Below, piece by piece: positions 18,904 to 27,186 of a DNA stretch of 49,989 nt (position 1 is the first letter of the stretch; each line of letters starts with the position of its first letter). The stretch comes from an uncultured Lewinella sp. Lineage in GTDB: Bacteria; Bacteroidota; Bacteroidia; Chitinophagales; Saprospiraceae. Where the stretch lies: NCBI GenBank assembly GCA_937873655.1, contig CALMYQ010000042.1:1-49989 (forward strand), read 5' to 3'. A model generated the notes under the pieces. The model was not told where the DNA came from. It did not search any database and worked only from the letters and a program-made list of their open reading frames with translations. Both the position numbers and the translations under genes were made by a program.

Positions 18904-19167
18904 TTAATAGCCTGTCTTGATCAGCTTACAGGTATGTACTTTACCGTCAACCGATGTCAGGTAAAAGGAAGCCAGCACGATATCGAGGCCGTTAAAATTG
19001 AGATTCTCGCTGTAAACGCCGGGGCTCACCAATACGGTATCGCCCGCCGCGGCATGATCAATGCCGGCCTGAATGGTCGGATAGTCAGCAGGAATCCGGA
19101 TTGTTTGCGCGTTAGCGTTTGCATAGCCTATGCACCAGGTCAGGAGAAGTAGATATTGGGTCCGCAT
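18904..19167 (-). CDS. Truncated beta-helix (pectate-lyase-like) secreted protein remnant
   Basis: From ATG 19167 the product is 87 aa: a signal peptide (LLLLTWCIGYANANAQ), then IRIPADYPTIQAGIDHAAAG and DTVLVSPGVYSENLNF. This is the exact opening of right-handed beta-helix proteins. Normal family members continue for hundreds of residues with repeated coils. Here the frame stops after VHTCKLIKTGY. It is probably a decayed or truncated gene, although a short secreted product is not excluded. It is 51 bases downstream of the polytopic membrane protein gene on the same strand, and convergent with the TonB-plug gene, whose stop codon is about ten bases away. Confidence 0.6.
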   Translation of the reverse strand: MRTQYLLLLTWCIGYANANAQTIRIPADYPTIQAGIDHAAAGDTVLVSPGVYSENLNFNGLDIVLASFYLTSVDGKVHTCKLIKTGY

Positions 19168-19218
19168 GATCTTTTTTTCCTGTACGGTCAAAAGAGTGGA
19201 AAGGGTTGCCTCCGGCGC

Positions 19219-20658
19219 TCACTTTTTCAGATCAATGCGGACGTAGGGAACCTGAGGCAGCTGGAAGTAGCGCTTCGGCAAGCGGCTAGCCGGAACGCTC
19301 GTCGGCGCGAACTGGACGCTCAGGAAAAGCTTCGGGTCGGCTATCTTTTTATCCCAGTTTTCACCCCAGTCCTCAAAATAGAGCGTTGCGCTGTGCTCAG
19401 GACCGTCAAGGGAGGTCAGCAGCAGGGATTCTACGCCGGATGCCCAGGGTAACCACCACGTATTCCAGTCAAAATCCCGCATATGGGCCATCAATTTCCG
19501 GTTGTCCGGATGCTGTTCAAAAATGGCTTCCATCTGGTCGAGCCGCTTTTCGAAATAACGGTGCCTGTTTTTCATTCGGTCAAGGCCGAACAAGAGCAGG
19601 GCTGCGACAAGTCCTGCGTACGCCATTTTTCGTTTCGGCAATAAAAAGAAGGCGATCGGCAGGCTCCACACCAGTCCCAGGTGCGCCAGGTAGCCGTCGA
19701 GCATAATGTAGATCGGCGAATCCAGGTAAACGTGCAGGACCACAACAAGCAGCAGAATGCCGCAGAAACTCAGGAAAGTATAAAGGGCTGTGAATCCGCG
19801 GTCCAGGAAGACCAACCAGATGAGCAAAGCCGCAAAAACTGCAAAGGGCAAAGCGTATTCGGTCTCAAAAAACCAATTCACCCGGTTGGTGACATAATAA
19901 TCGCCCCAATTATTGATCACTTCCCAGATATCTTCCAACGGCGCGGACCGGGCGGACTCATAGGGGTTTTCCTGAACCACTTTGAATTTGAAAGCAAAAG
20001 CGGCAAGGGTCCAACCGATCAGAACCCAGGCCTCCGGATGGAGCCACCGACGGCGGTAACACAGGTCAAAACCCAGAAAGACCATGGCCGAAACCCCGAT
20101 AAACGGGTGCCCGACCAGCAACAGGGCTGCCAGCCCCATCGCTATGAGCGTATCTGCCCAGACCGGCATCGGAAACCGCTCTTTGTCCCGCGTGACCCAA
20201 CCTGCCAACAGCGCCAGCAACGCCATGGAAAGGACGATCTCGCCTACCGGGCCGTAAAATTTGTATCGCACGGTCAGGCAAATGGACAGCGCCAGGAAAA
20301 TGCCCGCACTGATGTTTCTCAGCCCGTACACGAGGATGAGGTATGCCGAATAAAAAAACAGCACAAAGGAAGCGGAATAGATCATCAGGACCGCTTTCAG
20401 GGGCAAACCGGCCTTTACGGCCAGCAGCGGCAATACCTGGGTCGCATAAGTAAGGAAGCGCCCATGCCCCGTGTAGAAACCCTGATTGACGATCAGCTGG
20501 AATGCGTAATTGGCCGTATCGAAACACAGCATCCTTTCCCGGTAATACACCAGGCTCAGCAACAGCATCAACCCGAAATAAACATGGCCAGCCCATATCC
20601 AGAACCGGCGGTGCTGGTCGGGCGAGAAATCGCGGATCAAAAATTGCTGGATTTTCAT
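19219..20658 (-). CDS. Polytopic inner-membrane protein, GT-C-like, unknown function
   Basis: The 479-aa product has about ten predicted membrane helices between residues 20 and 375, then a roughly 100-residue soluble C-terminal tail. The first loop contains CFDTANYAFQLI with an acidic residue after helix 1. That arrangement resembles GT-C glycosyltransferases and O-antigen-type enzymes, but no diagnostic motif allows a firm assignment. The tail (DWNTWWLPWASGVESLLL, ending YVRIDLKK) is rich in aromatic residues. The gene is divergent from the giant T9SS gene at 20878. Similar proteins are annotated as hypothetical in Bacteroidota; the function is unknown. Confidence 0.8.
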   Translation of the reverse strand: MKIQQFLIRDFSPDQHRRFWIWAGHVYFGLMLLLSLVYYRERMLCFDTANYAFQLIVNQGFYTGHGRFLTYATQVLPLLAVKAGLPLKAVLMIYSASFVLFFYSAYLILVYGLRNISAGIFLALSICLTVRYKFYGPVGEIVLSMALLALLAGWVTRDKERFPMPVWADTLIAMGLAALLLVGHPFIGVSAMVFLGFDLCYRRRWLHPEAWVLIGWTLAAFAFKFKVVQENPYESARSAPLEDIWEVINNWGDYYVTNRVNWFFETEYALPFAVFAALLIWLVFLDRGFTALYTFLSFCGILLLVVVLHVYLDSPIYIMLDGYLAHLGLVWSLPIAFFLLPKRKMAYAGLVAALLLFGLDRMKNRHRYFEKRLDQMEAIFEQHPDNRKLMAHMRDFDWNTWWLPWASGVESLLLTSLDGPEHSATLYFEDWGENWDKKIADPKLFLSVQFAPTSVPASRLPKRYFQLPQVPYVRIDLKK

Positions 20659-20877
20659 CGGGAAAGGAAATGAAATTGAGGGGTGAAGATAAGGTGTTTG
20701 TGGGAAAAATCAGGCGAATTCAAAATTGGCCCGGTTTTTGTCTTTTCTGTTAACCGTAGTTGATAACCTGATTATTTTCACTTAAATGAGCTTCAATAAG
20801 CCTGTTGAGAACAGCTTACCGCAGGGGTGCGGCGCTGTTCCGGAGCGGTATTGGATCGGCTCAAAATCACAAAAACT

Positions 20878-23800
20878 ATGAAACCTATTTCTGAGGGGAG
20901 GCAAACCCGGAACCGTTCCTGGTTTTGGCTGCAAGGAGAGAGCGGAGCAGGACCCCCACTCCGGCGATATGTTATCCTGGCCGGGTTGTTGATCTCGATT
21001 TTAAGTACGACCCAGGCCCAGAATCCGATAATATATCTTGGCGCTTCACCCGGAAGCCCCGCGCAGTGCAATTGTCTGAACAACAGTACTCAGGCGGGCA
21101 ACGGCCAGTTCAGCGAAATCGTCAGCGTCAATTCCGATCCGGGAGAATCCTGGTCGGTCAGTGCGATAACCGGACTCTATTCCACAGGCAGCCCGCCACC
21201 CCCGGCTTCTCCGGTACCCATCGGTGTGGGCGTAACCCTGACGGAAACCTCGCCGGGCGTTTATCAATTGAGCGGTAAACATGTGGACGGGGCCGGCTTT
21301 TCCATTTCCGTGACCAACGGTTCGGAAACCCTCACCATCGCAAACGCCTGTTATTATCCCCACCCGCAGATTGTGGGGCTCCCTTCGGAATTGTGCAAAA
21401 CGAGCCTGCCTGTGCCGCTTGTCGGGAACGCGGGCGGGGTGCAGGGGAACAGCATGTTCCAGATCGACGGGCAGCTGGCCACGGTTTTCAATCCGCAATT
21501 GCTTACGCCCGGTTTGCATACGGTCACGTATACCTTTGACGCCGGGACAGGTACGCCCAATACGGCCAACGATCCCGGCTGCAGCGCCAGCGTGAGCCAG
21601 TCGGTATTTTTGTATCCTGAGCCCAACCTGGTGACCAATTTCCAGGTCAACGTACCCCTGAACAGCCAGTGCAAGGCGACCATTGTGCCGAATATGATCC
21701 TGGAAGGGGACTATCCCTGCATCAACGACGATTATGTCGTCACGATATTCAACCAGCAGGGGCAGCCGATCGGCAATATGGTGACCGGTGAACACGCCGG
21801 TCAGTTGCTGATGGTGCAGGTCAGCTCGCTCGGCGGCGGATATACCGGCGTCGGCAGCATCCTGGTGCTGGATTTGCTTCCGCCTTCCATCGAATGTACG
21901 GACAACAACGGCCAGGGGTGGGTCAACCAGCAGGTTCAGTTCCTGCGGGATACCCTGAACAATACCGACCCGAATTTTCTGCCGACCAATTTTGCCTGTC
22001 TGGCCAATCAGGTGAACCCCAGCGCCAACCTGCATTTTTACGAACTGACGACTTTTTCGGTCAGCCAGACGGATGTTTATACCTTCGAATTATCGACACC
22101 CTTCGGCTTCGGTGCAGCGTTGCTGTATCCGGGCAACTTTAATCCCATTGCCGGGCCGTGCCAGAATTTTATGGCGTCTGCCGTTCATGTGGATCCGGGT
22201 CAAGGATATTTCACCAACCAGAACAATATCGTCCGGCTGACGGCGCCGCTGCAGGCCGGGCAAACCTATACCCTGCTGACCACGTCCGCTGTAGCCGGTT
22301 CGACCGGACCGTTTACCTGGGCGGTATACAGCTCGGGGCCGGGCCTGATTGCCAACACGCCGGCTATCAACGCTCAGGTAGCGCAACCGCTGTTTTGCTC
22401 GGATTATCAGGCGCTGCTCAATAACCCCGCCAACCTGGCGATAACGGGCCAGCCGAACGTAACCGATAATTGCAGCAATACAAATCTTACTTTTCAGGAT
22501 GTGCTTCTGGGGATCCCCGAATGCGCGGATGTTATCATCAACCGGACCTTCACCGTTTCGGACGGATCGGGCAACCAGGATCAATGCACCCAGGCCATTC
22601 ACCTGAAGCAGCTAACGTTCAGCGATATGACCCTGCCGCCGAAAAATGTGCTGCTGGATTGCAGCGGCAGCTTTGCGACCTTGCCCAGCGGTAGCCCTCA
22701 TCCCTCGGTAACAGGGTATCCGCTGGTCCAATCCGCGTTCGGGACCTTTTACCTCAATCCGGTTTATTGCAATCTGCTCGCTACCTATTCCGATCAGCCT
22801 AAGGCGAATACCTGCGACGGCTCCTACCAGTTTGTCCGCAGGTGGTTTATCATCGACAATTGCTCGGTATCCAGCACCATCCAGTACGACCAGTTTATCC
22901 GGGTCAGCGATATAACGCCGCCGACGGTGGTATGCCCCAATCCGGATGTGAACCTGGACGGACAGCCGGATACGATCTATTACAATACCGGGAACAATGA
23001 TTGCACAACGGCGTTTCTGGCGCCGCTGCCGATCGTTTCCGACAACTGTTCAAGCTGGGAGGTACTGACGGAGATCATTACCACCTCGGGCAACCAGACG
23101 CAGGTCCTGGCCACCATTCAGCCGGGAGCCGACCGCACCGTATTCGGCATTCCGGTCGGGTGCCATCAATTCCGGTTCAAGGTAACGGACGATTGCGGGA
23201 ATATGACCACGCTGTTGTGTCCGTTTTGTGTCAGGGATCCGGTAGAACCCGTTGCCGTTTGCGACGACAACATCACCGTAGTGCTGAACAATAACGGATA
23301 CGGTTCCATCTCGGCAGCGGATGTGGATGAAGGCAGTACCGATAATTGCGGCGTTTCAAAAATGGAAGTGCGGCGGATGATCAGCCAGAATCCGGGGTCC
23401 TGTACGCCGGTAGTCCCCTATTTTACCAACTGGGGCCCGTCGGTGGAGTTATCCTGCTGCGATGTGTCGAACCTCGTTCCGGTTCAACTGCGCATCACCG
23501 ACGTATACGGCAATGCCAATTCGTGCGAAACGCTCATTACGGTCAAGGACAAGACCATCCCGATTTGTGTCGCGCCCGATCCGGTAGTGACCAATTGCCA
23601 GGACCTTCCGCCGGATTTTGATCCGACGGACCTCGGTCAGCTCAGCCAGTTGTTCGGGAGCTTTTCGGCCCTTGACGTTTGCGGCGTGCAATCATCAGGC
23701 GAATTGACGCCGGCAGCCACCCTGAACAATTGCGGGGCGGGCACCATTCTGCGCCGCTTCCAGGCGGTGGATGTCAATGGCAATGCTTCACCGGTTTGCC

Positions 23801-26241
23801 AGCAGACGATCAGCATTATTAAAGCCTATGATTACCAGATCAGGTTCCCGAAAGACGCCTCAATGGTTTGCGGAACACCTATTCCGGATACCCTGATCGT
23901 GGAGGGCAGCGCCTGCGATAATTTTGCCATCAATGTAGAAGAACAGACCTTTTCGGTGAACGGCGGGCCTTGTTACAAGCTCGTTCGCACCTTCCACATC
24001 ATCAATTGGTGCGAGTACAACGGGTACAGTGAGCCGGTTACGCTTGGCCGTGATGAGGATTGCGACAACAACGGCGGAGACGAGGACCTTTGGGTGATCG
24101 TCAATAACCAGGGCGCTTTTCTGGATCGCGACAACCAGCTGGGCAACAATCAGCCGCCTGCTAATGCACGCGGTAATTTCTGCAACCTCGGCCCCAATCC
24201 GGCCGGCTATTGGCGGCAGATCCCGTCGGTAGGCTACTGGATCTATTCGCAGACCATCATGGTCACCGACGATACGGACCCGCTGGTTCAATTCTCTCCG
24301 ACCCAGCCGTTCTGCAGTGTCGACAACCAGCAATGCCTCGGGACGGTCACCATTCCGTTTACCGTCACGGAAACCTGCTCGCCCAACGGCGTCACGGTGA
24401 AGGTATTCAGGGATTTGAATGCGGACGGAATCCTGGATGGCGAGGTAACGGCTTCCGCCCTGACCGGCAGTTATCCCAACTATACCGCCAGCGGTAATTT
24501 CCCGCTCGGCAACCACGCGTATCAGGTGCGGGTGACCGACGGCTGCGGCAACCAGACGGTCATCAACAAGAATTTCCAGGTAGTGGATTGTGCGGCGCCC
24601 AGCCCGACCTGCATCAACGGGATCAGCGTAAACCTCAACCCCCTGCTGCCGGGCATTGACGCCGATGGAGACGGCAACGTCGATGCAGCCGCCGTTTCGG
24701 TGTCGGTCCAGGATATGCTGGCGGGCGCCCAACCGCAGGATTGCAGCGGGCTGCTGCAGTTTTCGCTGCACCGGACCGACGAAATCACCTCCGGCGCAGA
24801 TACGCCGAACCCCGGGCAACAGGGCCAGATATTTACCTGCGACGACATCGGCACGGTTATTGTCAGGGTATATTCATGGGACAGCGCCGTGAATCCGAAT
24901 TTGCCGCAGCCGGGCCCGAACAGCAGTTATTGCGAAACCTATATCATCGTACAGGACAACCTGGGCGCCTGCCAGGCTCAGATCACCATGGGCACTGTGT
25001 CCGGGATCATCCATACCGAACAGGGTGTGCCGGTAGAAGGCGTCCATTTGCAACCGATGACCTCCATGCCGGTCATGGCCACGACGCAGGATAACGGATT
25101 TTACCAGATTGAAGACCTGGAAGGCGGACACGGATATGATGTAACCCCGACGATGGAAGGAGATTACAAAAACGGGGTGACGACACTGGACCTGATCCTG
25201 GTGGCCAGGCATGTACTGGGCAGCCAACACCTGGGGACGCCCTACCAGCTGATCGCTGCCGATGTGAACCGGTCAAAAACCATCTCGACCCTGGACATTA
25301 TCCAGCTGAGGAAACTCATCCTGAACATCACCGATGTTTTTCCCAATTCGCCCAGTTGGTGTTTTATTCCGGAATCATACCATTTTCCGGATCTGACCAA
25401 CCCCTGGCTGGAAGATTTTCCGGAAAGCGATTCCATCCCGCAATTATCGGGCTCAATGGCCAACCGCGACTTCATTGCCGTCAAGATCGGCGATGTCAAC
25501 GGTTCGGTACAGGCCAATGCACTGGCGGTGGAGAGCCGAAGCGGACCTTCGGAAACCTGCTACCTGAACGTGGAAGAAAAGCAGGTGGATGCCGGAGAAT
25601 GGTTCACGGCTGAATTCACGGCCACTGCGCCGGAGCTCATTGCAGGCTTCCAGTATACCCTGGAATTCGACCCCGATGAAGCGGAGCTGGTGGGCATATT
25701 GCACGGTCTTGTCCGCGATGAGCACGTAAACCGGCAGGCCGAGCAGGACGGGCAGATCAGTTTCAGCTGGGATACCCAGGAACCCGGATGGGCGATTGGG
25801 GAAGAAGTGGTCACGGAGGCGTTGTTTGCACTGCGCATGCGGGCGAAAAAAGCGCTCAGGCTCAGTGAACTGCTGAAAATACGGTCCAGGCCGGTGTTCG
25901 CGGAGGCCTACACGGTTTCGGATGAAAGGATGAACCTGGACCTGCAATTTACAGGAAATGAGGTTGAAGCTGACGGATATGAACTGTTCCAAAACCGTCC
26001 GAACCCGTTCACGGATGAGTCGATCATTGACTTCACCATGCCGGAGGACGCGTCGGCCCGGATCAGCATTTTCGATGTCAGCGGCAAGCTGCGCTGGAAA
26101 ACGGAAGGCCGGTTTGCAAAGGGTTACAACCGGATTGTGGTCAAAGCCGCCGACCTTGGGCAAGCCCAGGGGGTGTTGTACTACAAGCTGGAAACCGGGT
26201 CGTTTACGGCCACCAGAAAAATGATGTTGATCGCGCATTGA
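20878..26241 (+). CDS. Giant T9SS-exported adhesin-like protein with dockerin and cohesin-like modules
   Basis: From ATG 20878 the protein is 1787 aa with a signal peptide (hydrophobic core VILAGLLISILSTTQAQ, about 32-48). Residues about 50-1400 are tandem HYR/Ig-like beta modules marked by repeated DNC, DITPP and DGSGNQD motifs and paired cysteines. At about 1429-1486 is a dockerin-type pair of Ca-binding helices (TTLDLILVARHVLG and ADVNRSKTISTLDIIQLRK). At about 1558-1674 a cohesin-like beta-sandwich follows (VDAGEWFTAEFTA, GFQYTLEFDPDEAELVG). The last 90 residues are a T9SS sorting domain (FQNRPNPFTDESIIDF). A surface adhesin or scaffold is inferred. The upstream 17 codons of the open frame lack signal character. 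A strong terminator follows at 26305. Confidence 0.9.
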   Translation: MKPISEGRQTRNRSWFWLQGESGAGPPLRRYVILAGLLISILSTTQAQNPIIYLGASPGSPAQCNCLNNSTQAGNGQFSEIVSVNSDPGESWSVSAITGLYSTGSPPPPASPVPIGVGVTLTETSPGVYQLSGKHVDGAGFSISVTNGSETLTIANACYYPHPQIVGLPSELCKTSLPVPLVGNAGGVQGNSMFQIDGQLATVFNPQLLTPGLHTVTYTFDAGTGTPNTANDPGCSASVSQSVFLYPEPNLVTNFQVNVPLNSQCKATIVPNMILEGDYPCINDDYVVTIFNQQGQPIGNMVTGEHAGQLLMVQVSSLGGGYTGVGSILVLDLLPPSIECTDNNGQGWVNQQVQFLRDTLNNTDPNFLPTNFACLANQVNPSANLHFYELTTFSVSQTDVYTFELSTPFGFGAALLYPGNFNPIAGPCQNFMASAVHVDPGQGYFTNQNNIVRLTAPLQAGQTYTLLTTSAVAGSTGPFTWAVYSSGPGLIANTPAINAQVAQPLFCSDYQALLNNPANLAITGQPNVTDNCSNTNLTFQDVLLGIPECADVIINRTFTVSDGSGNQDQCTQAIHLKQLTFSDMTLPPKNVLLDCSGSFATLPSGSPHPSVTGYPLVQSAFGTFYLNPVYCNLLATYSDQPKANTCDGSYQFVRRWFIIDNCSVSSTIQYDQFIRVSDITPPTVVCPNPDVNLDGQPDTIYYNTGNNDCTTAFLAPLPIVSDNCSSWEVLTEIITTSGNQTQVLATIQPGADRTVFGIPVGCHQFRFKVTDDCGNMTTLLCPFCVRDPVEPVAVCDDNITVVLNNNGYGSISAADVDEGSTDNCGVSKMEVRRMISQNPGSCTPVVPYFTNWGPSVELSCCDVSNLVPVQLRITDVYGNANSCETLITVKDKTIPICVAPDPVVTNCQDLPPDFDPTDLGQLSQLFGSFSALDVCGVQSSGELTPAATLNNCGAGTILRRFQAVDVNGNASPVCQQTISIIKAYDYQIRFPKDASMVCGTPIPDTLIVEGSACDNFAINVEEQTFSVNGGPCYKLVRTFHIINWCEYNGYSEPVTLGRDEDCDNNGGDEDLWVIVNNQGAFLDRDNQLGNNQPPANARGNFCNLGPNPAGYWRQIPSVGYWIYSQTIMVTDDTDPLVQFSPTQPFCSVDNQQCLGTVTIPFTVTETCSPNGVTVKVFRDLNADGILDGEVTASALTGSYPNYTASGNFPLGNHAYQVRVTDGCGNQTVINKNFQVVDCAAPSPTCINGISVNLNPLLPGIDADGDGNVDAAAVSVSVQDMLAGAQPQDCSGLLQFSLHRTDEITSGADTPNPGQQGQIFTCDDIGTVIVRVYSWDSAVNPNLPQPGPNSSYCETYIIVQDNLGACQAQITMGTVSGIIHTEQGVPVEGVHLQPMTSMPVMATTQDNGFYQIEDLEGGHGYDVTPTMEGDYKNGVTTLDLILVARHVLGSQHLGTPYQLIAADVNRSKTISTLDIIQLRKLILNITDVFPNSPSWCFIPESYHFPDLTNPWLEDFPESDSIPQLSGSMANRDFIAVKIGDVNGSVQANALAVESRSGPSETCYLNVEEKQVDAGEWFTAEFTATAPELIAGFQYTLEFDPDEAELVGILHGLVRDEHVNRQAEQDGQISFSWDTQEPGWAIGEEVVTEALFALRMRAKKALRLSELLKIRSRPVFAEAYTVSDERMNLDLQFTGNEVEADGYELFQNRPNPFTDESIIDFTMPEDASARISIFDVSGKLRWKTEGRFAKGYNRIVVKAADLGQAQGVLYYKLETGSFTATRKMMLIAH

Positions 26242-26304
26242 TCGGCGGTTTCAGCCATCTTTAAGGATTTTGTTTTCCTAATTCATAGGAAATGGGTTTT
26301 TCGG

Positions 26305-26340
26305 CCCGGCGTAGAACTGACGCCGGGTTTTTATTTTTTA
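26305..26340 (+). terminator. Rho-independent terminator after the giant T9SS gene
   Basis: CCCGGCG (26305-26311) and CGCCGGG (26321-26327) form a perfect seven-pair stem with a nine-base loop. TTTTTATTTTTTA follows immediately. It lies 64 bases after the stop codon at 26241 and is the clearest terminator in the window. Confidence 0.9.
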
Positions 26341-26695
26341 TACCCTGCAACACAAGTGCGACTAGATCGCTGATTGGAAACCCTGAATATATTTTAAAAA
26401 AAATAATCTGAAAAAATTGGTTATTTGGGAAAATTGCGTCAACTTTGCCACGTTGTTTTACCCCCCTGTATCAATACAATTACCGTCCCTTCGCACACTA
26501 CCTCGATTTGAGTACGCCGTTTTTTACGCCGTAATTTTGCTTACTACATAAGGCTGACTAATCCTTCCACCCAAACAGAACACTATAAATTATTTTTTCA
26601 AAGCAATTTGGTCGCGATCGGCGAATCGCCATGATCATTGCATGGGCTGTATTGTTTATAATTCCATAAACTAGTACGTAATAACTGTATTTCCT
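26341..26695. other. AT-rich intergenic region without a gene
   Basis: The 355 bases between the terminator and the small gene at 26696 are clearly richer in A and T than their neighbours, especially 26385-26430 and 26520-26690. I find no open frame of credible quality, no tRNA and no obvious inverted-repeat ends. It may hold the promoter and a long 5' leader for the gene at 26696, or a small RNA. A TTTG (26424) and a CAACTTTG (26440) are present, but only 12 bases apart. Confidence 0.5.
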
Positions 26696-27112
26696 ATGAC
26701 AACACTTACTCGAAAACAAGTTTCAACCTGGATCCTCGGCCGGACCGTCAATGCTGACGTGGTCTTTGGGTCCCCATCCAAGAAATGTGCAGGTACAGGT
26801 ATCTGCAAAGTTTCTACCCGTTCGGAAGCGCTTATCGATCCTGAACTGCCGTGCTGCAATAAATCAGCTGCCGAAATAGGCATCTGCAGGCAGGACCGGC
26901 TGGTGTTCCGGATTGAAAAACAAGGATTATGCGCAAAACTGGTCAACAGCCAGTTCGCTTTCGGCCGTTTTAAGATGGATGAGAGCGTTTTTCTTCCCCT
27001 GTTCGTTTCTGCCGCATTCAACCTCCCCCCCATTCAACTGACGGCAGGTGTTTTCCCGGTTCAATTCCTGGAAGATCATATTGAAATAGAGCTGCGTTTC
27101 CAACAAGCCTGA
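26696..27112 (+). CDS. Small Cys-containing protein, 138 aa, unknown function
   Basis: The product has no signal peptide or membrane segment. Six cysteines fall in the first 80 residues, in SPSKKCAGTGICKV, ELPCCNKSAAEIGIC and KQGLC. The C-terminal half is beta-rich (FLPLFVSAAFNLPPIQ, then VQFLEDHIEIELRF). The cysteine spacing could bind a metal or form disulfides, but it does not match a standard zinc finger or iron-sulfur motif I can name. The gene stands alone, with a 454-base AT-rich region upstream and the lamin-tail gene's own promoter downstream. I recognise no named family. Confidence 0.7.
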   Translation: MTTLTRKQVSTWILGRTVNADVVFGSPSKKCAGTGICKVSTRSEALIDPELPCCNKSAAEIGICRQDRLVFRIEKQGLCAKLVNSQFAFGRFKMDESVFLPLFVSAAFNLPPIQLTAGVFPVQFLEDHIEIELRFQQA

Positions 27113-27173
27113 ATTAAGGCAAACTTAATCTGTCAAGGTAGGGGTCCGGGGTTTTACTACACCTCGAATTTCC

Positions 27174-27181
27174 TATCTTTG
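27174..27181 (+). promoter_or_regulatory. Candidate promoter giving a near-leaderless transcript
   Basis: TATCTTTG matches TAnnTTTG exactly and ends only five bases before the ATG at 27187. TTTT at 27152-27155 sits 18 bases upstream as a weak -33 element. If used, transcription would start at or very near the start codon. Confidence 0.5.
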
Positions 27182-27186
27182 GCTGT

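Noticed and set aside
19681..20673. Plus-strand frame of 330 codons
   Set aside because: It mirrors the polytopic membrane protein; the product is a Gln/Arg-rich shadow with no signal or domain.
26424..26447. TTTG...CAACTTTG as a promoter for the gene at 26696
   Set aside because: The two boxes are only 12 bases apart, well short of 19-21, and lie about 250 bases from the ATG.
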